64,000 nucleotides of DNA from Streptomyces flaveus (GTDB lineage Bacteria; Actinomycetota; Actinomycetes; Streptomycetales; Streptomycetaceae): positions 117,340-181,339 of the forward strand of contig NZ_BMPQ01000005.1 of the NCBI RefSeq assembly GCF_014647675.1, in the 5' to 3' direction. Made by a program: the position numbers and the translations under genes. The first letter of the stretch is position 1. Each line of letters opens with the position of its first letter. This document shows positions 16,641 to 24,428 of this stretch, piece after piece. The notes below the pieces were generated by a model. The model was not told the DNA's origin. It saw only the letters and a program-made list of their open reading frames with translations, and did not search any database.

Positions 16641-17252
16641 CTACCTGTCAGCCCCGTACGTCCCGTACTCCGGAAGCCCTGTCGATTCGAGGACGAGGAT
16701 CGTCAGTCCGCCCGGTGTCGTCTCGTTGCTCAGGAGCCGGAAGCCGGCCGGGGCACCGCCGTCCGGGAACAGGCGGCGGCCGGTGCCTACGACGACCGGG
16801 GCGATCGCGAGGCGTAGTTCGTCGATCAGGCCGGCGGCCAGCAGGGACTGGCCGAGGCGGGCGCTGCCGTGGATCTGGAGTTCGCGGCCGGGCTGCCGCT
16901 TCAGTTCGGCTACCTGGGCGGGGATGTCGCCGGAGAGGATCGTGGTCGGGTTCCAGTCGGCCTTGGTCAGGGTGTGGGAGGCCACGTACTTCGGCAGGCC
17001 GTTCAGGATGGCGGCGGACGGGTGCTCGGTCATCTTCGGCCAGTCCCGCGCGAAGTTCAGGTACGTACGGCGGCCGAACAGGAACGCGTCCGCCTGCCCG
17101 AGCCATGTGCCGGCCAGCCGCTCGAACTCCTCGTCCAGATGCGGCACGAACCAGCCGCCCTGCGTGAATCCGTCGCTCGTGTCCTCGTCCGGGGCACCGG
17201 GCCCCTGGGAGACGCCGTCCAGCGACAGGAACTCCTGCAATACCAGCCTCAT
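16641..17252 (-). CDS. RibD C-terminal/dihydrofolate-reductase-like protein
   Basis: A 203-aa reductase-fold protein of the RibD_C superfamily, frequent in actinobacteria as stand-alone genes of unknown substrate. It starts MRLVLQEFLSLDGVSQGPG, has FLFGRRTYLNFARDW, a central QIHGSARLGQSLLAAGLIDE and IAPVVVGTGRRLFPDG, all typical of the family. It probably binds NADPH and reduces a small molecule; it is not the folate enzyme itself. It converges with the SDR gene and is followed by a 103-bp spacer before the small minus-strand reading frame. Confidence 0.88.
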   Translation of the reverse strand: MRLVLQEFLSLDGVSQGPGAPDEDTSDGFTQGGWFVPHLDEEFERLAGTWLGQADAFLFGRRTYLNFARDWPKMTEHPSAAILNGLPKYVASHTLTKADWNPTTILSGDIPAQVAELKRQPGRELQIHGSARLGQSLLAAGLIDELRLAIAPVVVGTGRRLFPDGGAPAGFRLLSNETTPGGLTILVLESTGLPEYGTYGADR

Positions 17253-17355
17253 AGCGCACCACTCTCTTTTCGGCAGGGGGCCGCCAACCGTCCCCTCTCC
17301 CTATATGGACCTGGTGCCGCGCGGAAACTCATCGGTCCGGGAACCGGAGCTGTCA

Positions 17356-17499
17356 CTAATGCGGCCCCGCCGCACCCGCGCTGATCAGGGCCGCGCAGGC
17401 GACGATCGCGGCGCACAGGGCCGTGAGGTAGCGGACCGAGACATGGCGGGCCGTGACGTGGAGCGCCGAGACATAGCGCGTGGACATGCGTCGGAACAC
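17356..17499 (-). CDS. Possible 47-aa membrane or secreted small protein
   Basis: A short reading frame starting GTG at 17499. It has GAGG eight bases upstream. The product has a basic N-terminal half with several Arg and His, then one hydrophobic stretch (about residues 25-43: ALCAAIVACAALISAG) and ends in GPH. It looks like a signal-anchor small protein. It lies 103 bp upstream of the RibD-like gene and just downstream of a TTAA-rich inverted repeat. I do not recognise a family. The support is the ribosome site, hydrophobic profile and position only. Confidence 0.35.
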   Translation of the reverse strand: MFRRMSTRYVSALHVTARHVSVRYLTALCAAIVACAALISAGAAGPH

Positions 17500-17523
17500 G
17501 GCGACAACCTCGCATCGTCAGTG

Positions 17524-17565
17524 CGTTAAGTGAGGGCAATCGTAGGTTTAACGCGCAACTTAACG
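17524..17565. promoter_or_regulatory. TTAA-centred inverted repeat
   Basis: CGTTAAGT at 17524-17531 and its complement ACTTAACG at 17558-17565 flank a third related half-site, GTTTAACGCG, in between. This AT-rich patch stands out in the GC-rich surroundings and lies about 25 bp upstream of the small minus-strand reading frame, so it is a likely operator or promoter. No known regulator can be named. Confidence 0.5.
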
Positions 17566-17750
17566 TAGGGCGGAACGGACTCCGAGGCAAGAGGGGCCGT
17601 CGGCCTCCTGCCCGCTTTCCGCGAGCACTAACTGGCTTGCCACAAGCGGAAGTTGACTCGTCAGTAGCGGTAAGCCGACGTCGGCTCCGGCGCACCCGTC
17701 GCTTTGACGCGTCCGGCGCCTTGAGGGGTGTGGGGTGGGGTGGGTGTGCG

Positions 17751-17794
17751 CGCGGAAATGTGACAGGTGGGGGTGGGAGTGTCACATTTCCGCG
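17751..17794. terminator. Strong hairpin downstream of the DUF397 gene
   Basis: A perfect 15-bp inverted repeat, CGCGGAAATGTGACA at 17751-17765 and its complement at 17780-17794, with a 14-nt purine-rich loop. It follows the stop of the minus-strand DUF397 gene by 16 bp. It shares the core AATGTGACA/TGTCACATT with the hairpin at 7504-7541. Confidence 0.75.
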
Positions 17795-17809
17795 ACTACA
17801 TGCCGGGGG

Positions 17810-18070
17810 CTAGAGGGAGGTTACGAAGGCGGAGAAGGCGTCGGGGGTGACGGTGAAGGCTCCGCCTTCGGGGTTCTTGGAGTCGCGGACGGCGATGTGG
17901 GGGGTGAGGTCGGCGGCCTCGACGCACTCGCCGCCGCTCGATCCGCTGTAGGTCGACTTGCGCCACTCGGCGGTGCCGAGCGGGGCGCACTCGACGCAAT
18001 CGCCGCCGGTGTTGCCGCTGTACGTCGACTTACGCCACCGCGTGTTGGTCACGCCCTCGCTGGTCTCCAT
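17810..18070 (-). CDS. DUF397 protein with internally duplicated motif
   Basis: An 86-aa small acidic protein of the DUF397 family. The family signature W-K/R-S-S/T-Y-S-x3-G-G-x-C-V-E occurs twice: WRKSTYSGNTGGDCVE near residue 12 and WRKSTYSGSSGGECVE near residue 31, followed once by the usual IAVRDSKNPEGG and a C-terminal TPDAFSAFV. The duplication is also visible in the DNA with a 57-bp period. DUF397 proteins are partners of XRE regulators in the whiJ/bldB-type modules that influence Streptomyces development. The gene start overlaps the end of the XRE gene by 41 bp. Confidence 0.92.
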   Translation of the reverse strand: METSEGVTNTRWRKSTYSGNTGGDCVECAPLGTAEWRKSTYSGSSGGECVEAADLTPHIAVRDSKNPEGGAFTVTPDAFSAFVTSL

Positions 18071-18878
18071 AGCGTTCCTCCATTACGCGGGTGATCAGTG
18101 CTGCCGAGTCCTCTACGGAGAGGGCGGCACCCTGAAGTGCAGCGTAACGGAGTGCGGCTTCCCTGACCGTCTCCGGGTTGGCCGTCATGTGGCCGGAGAT
18201 GAGGTCCTCGGTGTAGACGATGTCCGGGTCGTCATCGAAGCGAAGTGTGTTGAACGAGCCGATCAGGCTTGCGTGTTCACCAGCGGCGAAGGGGAGCACC
18301 GAAATTCGCACCCAGCGGTGCTCCCGGAAGCTCAACAAGTGGGCGAGTTGGTTTTGCATGACCTTTCGGCTGCCGATGGGCCGGTGCAGCGCGGCCTCGT
18401 CCAGGATCACCAGCGTTAGAGGCGGGTGCTCTCGCTTGAGGATGCGCTGGCGCTCCATACGAGCCGCCAGCAGGTCATCAAGGTTGCTCGGCAGACCCGT
18501 TGCCAGCACCGCTCGGGCGTACTCCTCCGTCTGAAGGAGCCCGTACACCAACTGCGCCTGGTAGGTGCAGATGTACGTGGCCCGCGCCTCCATGTCCGCG
18601 TACGGCTGGAACCAACTCGGCAGCTGTGATCGCAGCACCAGCCCAATCAACCGCGAGAAGGCGCCCTCCGTCTCAAGGGCCACATCCACCCGCTCGCTGA
18701 ACTCCCGCGTCGGAACCTTGTGGGCCGTCTCGATCTGCCCGATCAGGGACCCGGTGCAGAACACCGCGGCACCCAACTGCTTCTGGTTGAGCCCCGCCGC
18801 TTCGCGGAAGCGGCGCAGTTCCGCGCCGTAGTAGTCCAGCGGGCTCGCGCTGGGATCGAGGTTGCGGATATTGACCAT
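18030..18878 (-). CDS. WhiJ-like XRE regulator with DUF5753 domain
   Basis: A 282-aa regulator. The helix-turn-helix lies at about residues 16-70 (ELRRFREAAGLNQKQLG, then LIGQIETAHKVP). The rest is the DUF5753 sensor region, with PSWFQPYADMEARATYICTY, then LVYGLLQTEEYARAVL, and HRPIGSRKVMQNQLAHLL. In Streptomyces coelicolor the WhiJ paralogues are encoded with a DUF397 protein and an RsbW-like ATPase, the exact set present here. The ATG at 18878 is preferred over one at 18908 because the upstream 10 residues are not family-like. Confidence 0.92.
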   Translation of the reverse strand: MVNIRNLDPSASPLDYYGAELRRFREAAGLNQKQLGAAVFCTGSLIGQIETAHKVPTREFSERVDVALETEGAFSRLIGLVLRSQLPSWFQPYADMEARATYICTYQAQLVYGLLQTEEYARAVLATGLPSNLDDLLAARMERQRILKREHPPLTLVILDEAALHRPIGSRKVMQNQLAHLLSFREHRWVRISVLPFAAGEHASLIGSFNTLRFDDDPDIVYTEDLISGHMTANPETVREAALRYAALQGAALSVEDSAALITRVMEERYGDQRGRDQHAVA

Positions 18879-18962
18879 GGGGCGCCAACTCCCAAGTGCA
18901 CACGGCACATCGTTTCGTTCCGGGTGTAGCCGAGCGTAATCAGATCACTCCACTCTGGTGGC

Positions 18963-19391
18963 GTGAATCATGCAACTGACCTTCCAGAGGCGGGGTTTGG
19001 CGCCAGGTATGGCGGCAACTTCACCGTCGGTGACCATTCGGCCCGGCACTTGCGCCGCATTCTCCGGGCGTACCTGATGGCATGGCAGATGCCCGAACTG
19101 ATCGACGCGGCGGGCCTCGCGCTCACGGAGCTGGTGGCGAACGTCGTACGGCATGTACCGGGGCGGCGCTGCTCGCTGCTGATGCTGCGGCAGCCGGAGG
19201 GGGTGCGGGTGGAGGTGACGGACGCCTGCCCCTCGCCGCCGTTGTCCACAGCTGTGGACGAACTGGCGGAGGGCGGCCGGGGGTTGCTGATCATCGAGGC
19301 GATGACGGACCGCTGGGGTTGGCAACCGTTGACGGACGGGAGCCCCGGCAAGACCGTGTGGTTCGAGTGCGACGCCAAGGCACGGACATGA
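18963..19391 (+). CDS. RsbW-like ATP-binding protein (HATPase_c_2)
   Basis: A 142-aa GHKL-type ATP-binding protein. Motifs include ALTELVANVVRHVPG (N-box, about residues 55-69), VRVEVTDACPSPP, EGGRGLLIIEAMTDRWG (G1/G2 region) and KTVWFE. Such stand-alone proteins act as anti-sigma or signalling kinases in Streptomyces, and this one belongs to the whiJ-like module divergently encoded from the XRE gene. It starts with GTG. Its partner could be the XRE or DUF397 protein, or a distant sigma/anti-sigma network. Confidence 0.92.
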   Translation: MNHATDLPEAGFGARYGGNFTVGDHSARHLRRILRAYLMAWQMPELIDAAGLALTELVANVVRHVPGRRCSLLMLRQPEGVRVEVTDACPSPPLSTAVDELAEGGRGLLIIEAMTDRWGWQPLTDGSPGKTVWFECDAKART

Positions 19392-19415
19392 AGACATGAC
19401 CGTACGCTGCAACTT

Positions 19416-20660
19416 GTGACCTCTCCCGCCGCCCGTACCGCGCTGGACCTGACCGGGGATCTTCCGCTCCCCGCTCTTGAGGACTTCTACCGCGACCTGC
19501 ATCGCCATCCGGAGCTGTCCCTCGCCGAACACCGGACGGCGGCGAAGCTCGCGGAGAGGTTGGGGGCGGCCGGGTACGAGACGGCCGAGGGCGTGGGCGG
19601 TACGGGGGTGGTGGGGCTGCTGCGCAACGGCGACGGGCCGACCGTTCTGCTGCGCGGCGACATGGACGCGCTGCCGGTCGCCGAGGAGACCGGGCTGCCG
19701 TACGCCTCCGAGACGCCCGGCGTCATGCACGCCTGCGGGCACGACCTGCACGTCACCTGGCTGGCGGGCGCCGCGTCCGCGCTCGCCGACGGGCGCGACA
19801 CCTGGTCCGGCACGCTGCTCGTGGTGGGCCAGCCCGCCGAGGAGACCGGCATGGGGGCGGCGGCGATGGTCGGGGACGGGCTGTACGAACGTTTCCCGCG
19901 CCCCGACGTCCTGCTCGCGCAGCACGCGACGCCCGGGCCGACCGGGCTGTACGCGCACTCGCCCGGCCTGATCATGTCCGCCGCGACGGACGTCGACATC
20001 GTCGTGCACGGGGTGGGCGGGCACGGGTCCAGGCCCGAGGCGACGGTCGACCCGGTGGTGACGGCGGCGTACATCGTGACGCGTCTGCAGACCGTCGTAT
20101 CAAGGGAGTTGGCGGCCCGCGAGTCCGCCGTCCTGACGGTCGGGCGGATCGAGGCGGGCACCCGGCACAACATCATCCCGACCGAGGCGCACATCGCCCT
20201 CAACCTCCGTACGCAGTCCGCCGACGTACGCGACCGGATGCTCGCCTCGATCCGCCGCATCGCGGCGGGCGAGTGCGCGGCGGCGGGCTGCCCTCGCGAA
20301 CCCACGGTCACCGTCGGCAGCAGCTTCCCGGTCACCGTCAACGACATGGACACCGACCGCCGCATCGCCGCCGTCCACGGCGAGGTCTTCGGCGCGGGCA
20401 CGGTCCTCGACTTCGGCCCCGTGATGGGCAGCGAGGACTTCCCCTTCCTCGCCGAGGGCGGCCTCCCGTACGCGTACTGGTTCGTGACGAGCACCCCCAC
20501 CGACGTATGGAACGCGGCGGCCACGGCCGGCGACCTGATGCAACAGCTCGCGGCGGTACCGAGCAACCACAGCCCGCACTTCGCGCCCGACCTGGGGACG
20601 GTGGGGCCGGGGGTGCGGACGTTGGTGTCGGGGGCGCTGGAGATGCTGGCGGGGCGGTGA
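19416..20660 (+). CDS. M20-family amidohydrolase
   Basis: A 414-aa zinc amidohydrolase of the M20D/hippurate-hydrolase type. Metal and catalytic motifs are visible: LRGDMDALPVAEETGLPY (about residues 79-96) and MHACGHDLHVTWL, then QPAEETGMGA, a dimerisation domain with HGVGGHGSRPEATVDP, and GSEDFPFLAEG near the C-terminus. Substrates of this group are N-acyl amino acids or indole-amino acid conjugates, and a choice cannot be made here. The GTG start lies 24 bp after the ATPase gene in the same direction, so read-through from it is possible. Confidence 0.93.
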   Translation: MTSPAARTALDLTGDLPLPALEDFYRDLHRHPELSLAEHRTAAKLAERLGAAGYETAEGVGGTGVVGLLRNGDGPTVLLRGDMDALPVAEETGLPYASETPGVMHACGHDLHVTWLAGAASALADGRDTWSGTLLVVGQPAEETGMGAAAMVGDGLYERFPRPDVLLAQHATPGPTGLYAHSPGLIMSAATDVDIVVHGVGGHGSRPEATVDPVVTAAYIVTRLQTVVSRELAARESAVLTVGRIEAGTRHNIIPTEAHIALNLRTQSADVRDRMLASIRRIAAGECAAAGCPREPTVTVGSSFPVTVNDMDTDRRIAAVHGEVFGAGTVLDFGPVMGSEDFPFLAEGGLPYAYWFVTSTPTDVWNAAATAGDLMQQLAAVPSNHSPHFAPDLGTVGPGVRTLVSGALEMLAGR

Positions 20661-20681
20661 CTCGAGTGAGAGGAACGACCC

Positions 20682-21431
20682 GTGAATGAATCCCAGTTCT
20701 GGGCCGCCATCGACGAACTGGAAGGATGCGCCGACGAAGCATCTGTCCATGAACTCCACGAACTCCTTCTGGGAGAGGACGACGAGGATGTCGCCGCGTT
20801 CCAGCGGCATCTTGAAAGACACCTTTCCGAACTCCGTCGGCGGGCAGGAGAAGCCGATATTCCGTTGGGTGGAGCGGAAGCGTGCGCGGTGCTGGCCGCC
20901 GGGAAGAGTGTGTACACACTCGTTCTGAGTGAGCCGGAAAAGTTCCGTGAACGCGAGTGGGACTGCGAGGAGGCAATTCTTCTTGAGCAGGCGGCACCCG
21001 AGGTGCTGGAGTTCCTTCAGGGGCTTCCTGAACTCCCTGATGGGGGAGGGTGGCTGGGTGTCAGCTTCGGATCAGACTTCACCATCCCGCCCATCTATGA
21101 GAAATCGGTCGAGCAACTCATAGATCTCATCGAGGATTCTCCGGAGTGGTCCCGGTGGTGGGAAGCAGCTGAATCGCCCAGGCTGTTCATTATCCTTGAG
21201 CTGATGAAGTCCGCGGAACTGCGTCGGCCTCCAAGTCTGCGTCGCAGGCACGGTTTCGTGGAGTTCAGCATGTGCGTCGACCAGCAGCGCGCCCGTCGGC
21301 TGCGCCTGCCCGGCAAGGCGAGGCAAGCAGCTGAAGTAGCCAGTGACGATCTCGCGACCTGCCTGACGCACGTATCCGACGGGCTTTCCCTGGGAGCGAT
21401 TCCGTCGCTTCCACAGACCATCGAAGGCTGA
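20682..21431 (+). CDS. DUF4240-like protein with unusual C-terminal extension
   Basis: A 249-aa protein. The N-terminal part (FWAAIDELEGCADEASVHEL and later EACAVLAAGKSVYTLVLSEP) fits the DUF4240 pattern of an early F-W and a central acidic helix; that domain is of unknown function. The family usually ends near 160-170 residues. Here the last 75 residues are basic, with many Arg, and overlap a minus-strand reading frame (21072-21491) that has equally good codon statistics, so the extension may be read-through after loss of the original stop. Codon choice is less GC-biased than in neighbours. RBS GAGAGG precedes the ATG. Confidence 0.6.
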   Translation: MNESQFWAAIDELEGCADEASVHELHELLLGEDDEDVAAFQRHLERHLSELRRRAGEADIPLGGAEACAVLAAGKSVYTLVLSEPEKFREREWDCEEAILLEQAAPEVLEFLQGLPELPDGGGWLGVSFGSDFTIPPIYEKSVEQLIDLIEDSPEWSRWWEAAESPRLFIILELMKSAELRRPPSLRRRHGFVEFSMCVDQQRARRLRLPGKARQAAEVASDDLATCLTHVSDGLSLGAIPSLPQTIEG

Positions 21432-21781
21432 CCTCGCTTCGTCAACGGTGACCGCTGCCGAGCATGGGTGCCGAGCCCACAGCGTGAGCACTTCTCCCTG
21501 CCGTGTTCACGCATCACTCGTTTGAGCGCCCGAAGGGCATACTCCCCCTCACTGTTCACGCTTTTGCAGGGTAGGGGCCACAGGGCCGCGATCCGTGTAC
21601 GTCCTGGAGTACGCGTCCACATGGGACCGTCCCGACCGTCGCCCCGCCGGGTGGTACACCACTTCCGCAGACGCGGCCTGCGTCAGCTGGTCGGCCGCAG
21701 GCGCTGCCCGCTTCTTACGGAGCCGTGACGTGCTGGGCGCGGAAGCGGTGTTCGGCGGGGTGCGGGCCTAGCGTTCGCGTT
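21432..21781. other. Intergenic region with a possible decayed minus-strand gene
   Basis: No good plus-strand gene. On the minus strand, two overlapping reading frames (ending near 21095 and 21072) contain CSRCGLGTHARQ and then, in the other frame, FDGLWKRRNRSQGKPVGYVR, as if one old coding region had been broken by a frameshift. I cannot assign a family. The last 60 bp probably hold the promoter of the epimerase gene. Confidence 0.4.
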
Positions 21782-22783
21782 ATGCGAGTACTGGTCACCG
21801 GCGGAGCCGGGTTCATCGGGTCGGCGGTTGTGGCGGCGCTTCGAGGGCGGGGGCATGAGGGGGTCGTCTATGACCTCGTGTCCGGGGGCGATGTGCGGGA
21901 CCGGGACGCCGTGGGGCGGGCGCTCGACGGGGTGGATGCCGTGTGTCATCAGGCGGCGATGGTGGGCCTTGGGAAGGGGTTCGAGGACGCGGCCGCGTAT
22001 GTGAGCAGCAATGATCTCGGGACCGCCGTGTTGTTGTCGGCCATGGCGGACGCGGGAGTGCGAGGGCTGGTGCTCGCCGGGTCGATGGTCGTTTATGGGG
22101 AGGGGCGGTACGAGTGCGGGCGGCATGGGGTCGTACGGCCGGGGCCTCGGGATGTCGCCGATCTGGACGGTGGACGGTTCGAGCCCAACTGTCCTGTGTG
22201 CGGGGATGAGTTGGCGCCAGGGCTCGTGGGTGAGGACTCTCCCGTCGATCCCCGGAACGTGTACGCCACGACCAAGCTCGCCCAGGAGCATCTGGCCGCC
22301 TCCTGGGCCCGTGCGGTGGGCGGGCGGACGGTTTCGCTTCGGTACCACAACGTGTACGGGCCGGGGATGCCGCGTGACACTCCGTACGCCGGGGTCGCCT
22401 CCTTCTTCCGGTCCGCGCTGGCGCGTGGTCAGTCGCCTCGGGTCTTCGAGGACGGGGGGCAGCGGCGGGACTTCGTGCATGTGCGTGATGTGGCCTCCGC
22501 CAATGTGCTGGCTCTGGAGGCCCTTTCGGACGCGGCCCCGTTCAGGGCGTACAACGTGGGCAGCGGGGATCCGCACACCGTGGGCGAGCTGGCCGCTGCG
22601 CTGGCCGCCGCCCATGGAGGGCCTGCGCCCGTCGTCACCGGGGAGTACCGGCTCGGCGACGTACGGCACATCACGGCGGATTCGGCGCGGGTGCGGGGGG
22701 AGTTGGGGTGGAAGCCCGAGGTGGGGTTCGAGGAGGGGATACGGGAGTTCGCCACGGCGGCGGGGCTGAGGGATCCCGGCTGA
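21782..22783 (+). CDS. NAD-dependent sugar epimerase/dehydratase with zinc-knuckle insert
   Basis: A 333-aa extended SDR enzyme. The NAD site is VTGGAGFIGSAVVAALRGRG (about residues 5-24) and the catalytic pair is YATTK (161-165). Its second half, with FVHVRDVASANVLALEAL and YNVGSGDPHTVGELA, is typical of UDP-glucose 4-epimerase relatives. Unusually, between the core strands it has C112-x2-H115 and C137-x2-C140 (in NCPVCGDEL), which could bind zinc. The gene is about 5 kb upstream of a GT2/DUF2064/methyltransferase locus and could supply its nucleotide sugar. Substrate unknown. Confidence 0.9.
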   Translation: MRVLVTGGAGFIGSAVVAALRGRGHEGVVYDLVSGGDVRDRDAVGRALDGVDAVCHQAAMVGLGKGFEDAAAYVSSNDLGTAVLLSAMADAGVRGLVLAGSMVVYGEGRYECGRHGVVRPGPRDVADLDGGRFEPNCPVCGDELAPGLVGEDSPVDPRNVYATTKLAQEHLAASWARAVGGRTVSLRYHNVYGPGMPRDTPYAGVASFFRSALARGQSPRVFEDGGQRRDFVHVRDVASANVLALEALSDAAPFRAYNVGSGDPHTVGELAAALAAAHGGPAPVVTGEYRLGDVRHITADSARVRGELGWKPEVGFEEGIREFATAAGLRDPG

Positions 22784-22815
22784 CGAGGTAACGACCGGGT
22801 CGACCGGGTACTTCG

Positions 22816-24225
22816 TCAGCCCACCTGCTGCCCCACCTGCTGCGTCGTCCCGAGTCGCTCCAGACGCTGGTGTACGTGCTGGAGCGCGCCCTCGCGGCGG
22901 CCCGGTACGCGTGCGCGCAACTCGGCGAGGGCGACGCCCAGTTCGCGGGCCGGGCCCGCCTCGGCGATACGGCCCCACTGGTGGTGGGCCCGGTCGACGG
23001 CCGCCTCGACGCCGGGTGCGTCCGAGGGCTGACCCGCGCCGAGGCGTACGTCGGCCACGGCCAGCCAGGTCCGGCAACTGCGGACGGCGTCCCCGGCGAA
23101 CATGGCCAGGTCGGCCCGTACTTCCATCCAGTGCACGACCTCGTCCGAACCGGGCCCGTACGTACGCAGCGCGTCCTGCTCCCAGCGTGCGGCCAACCCG
23201 TCGGCGTCATCGTGCCGCCCGGCCTCCACGGCGGAGGCGATCTCGGCGTGAGGGTCGGAGGGGTCGGAGGGGTCGGATGCCTCCGGTGGCGGGGCAGGCG
23301 TCTCCGGCGGCGCGGCGGCAGGGACGAAAGGCGCGGGCGCCTCCGGCGGGGAAGCAGCGGGGAGGAAGGGCGCGGGAACGGCGGGGGCAGGCATGAAGGG
23401 CGCGGGCTCCGCGGCAGCGCCCGTACCCCGCGCCGCAGCCGGCTCCGGCACCGCAGGCGCGGAGGACATTGCAGCCGCGGCCGTGCCCGGCATCCCGCCG
23501 GGCTCCGGCACCGCGGGCGCGCCCGGCATCACACCCGCCCCCGTCGCCCCCGTCGCCCCCGTCGCCCAAGACTCCCGCACCGCCCCCGACTCCACAGCCA
23601 GCACGAGGTCCCGCCGGACGGCATCCGGCTCCTCCCCCGACACCCGCGTCAACGCCTGCTGGTGCAACTGGGACGGCGCCGGGCGGTGCCCGCTGCGCAG
23701 GATCGTCGCGACGGACTTCATGTACGTCGGGACCGCGAGCGTCCGCCGGGGCGGGGGCGGGGCGATCCGTCCGTACAGCCGGGCCCCGGGCCCGACGGCG
23801 AGCGGCTGCGTGACCAGGTGCTGCCAGGTCTCCGCGTCGGTGTGGAGGTCGACGAACACCGTTGTACTGCCGGGGGCGCGCAGCCGCAGCTCCTCGCGGA
23901 TCCAGTGCCAGGGGAAGCCGGTGTAGCGGACGGTCGACGGGGTCGTACGGGCCAGGGCCAGGTGCGGAAGCCGTTGGCGGCGGTCGAGTTGGAGTTGGCC
24001 GGTGAGGAAGACCGTCAGCGGGCCGGGGGCCGTCGCGGCGGCGCGCAGGCGGGTCAGGACGGCCTGGGGCTCCAGGGGGTCGGCCAGCTCGACGACGTTC
24101 GCGGTGTCCGCGCCGGAGAGCACCGCGGGCGCCACCGCCGCGAGCACGGGAAGCACCGACGCCGCGTCCACCAGACACCCCTTGCCCGCCGGCGAAGCCG
24201 CGAGCAGCAGCACCGTTCCAGGCAT
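22816..24225 (-). CDS. Large actinobacterial protein of unknown function, low-complexity middle
   Basis: A 469-aa protein. The N-terminal 190 residues look folded (LTVFLTGQLQLDRRQRLPHL, then FPWHWIREELRLRAPGSTTV and FVDLHTDAETWQHL), somewhat like the degenerate caspase-type or effector-associated domains of Streptomyces; no catalytic His/Cys pair is seen. A long Ala/Pro/Gly-rich stretch follows (about 250-350), including repeated PAPFVPAA-like units. The last 110 residues form alpha-helical, TPR-like sequence (WEQDALRTYGPGSDEVVHW). The ATG at 24225 has GGGGAGGGGG upstream and is preferred over a frame starting at 24351. Function unknown. Confidence 0.7.
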   Translation of the reverse strand: MPGTVLLLAASPAGKGCLVDAASVLPVLAAVAPAVLSGADTANVVELADPLEPQAVLTRLRAAATAPGPLTVFLTGQLQLDRRQRLPHLALARTTPSTVRYTGFPWHWIREELRLRAPGSTTVFVDLHTDAETWQHLVTQPLAVGPGARLYGRIAPPPPRRTLAVPTYMKSVATILRSGHRPAPSQLHQQALTRVSGEEPDAVRRDLVLAVESGAVRESWATGATGATGAGVMPGAPAVPEPGGMPGTAAAAMSSAPAVPEPAAARGTGAAAEPAPFMPAPAVPAPFLPAASPPEAPAPFVPAAAPPETPAPPPEASDPSDPSDPHAEIASAVEAGRHDDADGLAARWEQDALRTYGPGSDEVVHWMEVRADLAMFAGDAVRSCRTWLAVADVRLGAGQPSDAPGVEAAVDRAHHQWGRIAEAGPARELGVALAELRARVPGRREGALQHVHQRLERLGTTQQVGQQVG

Positions 24226-24428
24226 CGTTCCCGCCCCCTCCCCATCGATCAGCACGTCAGCACCGTAACCGCTGCGCGTGCAAAGCGGGGACAGAGGGAG
24301 CCATGGGAACCCGAAGACGGTGGATTCGAGCAAGCGGACGAAGTCCCTCACCCTACCTGCGGGTACGTGTGACCATGGGTGCGCCTGTGAAGCTTTGAGG
24401 TCTCAAAAAGTCAGCAAAGGAACAGGAC

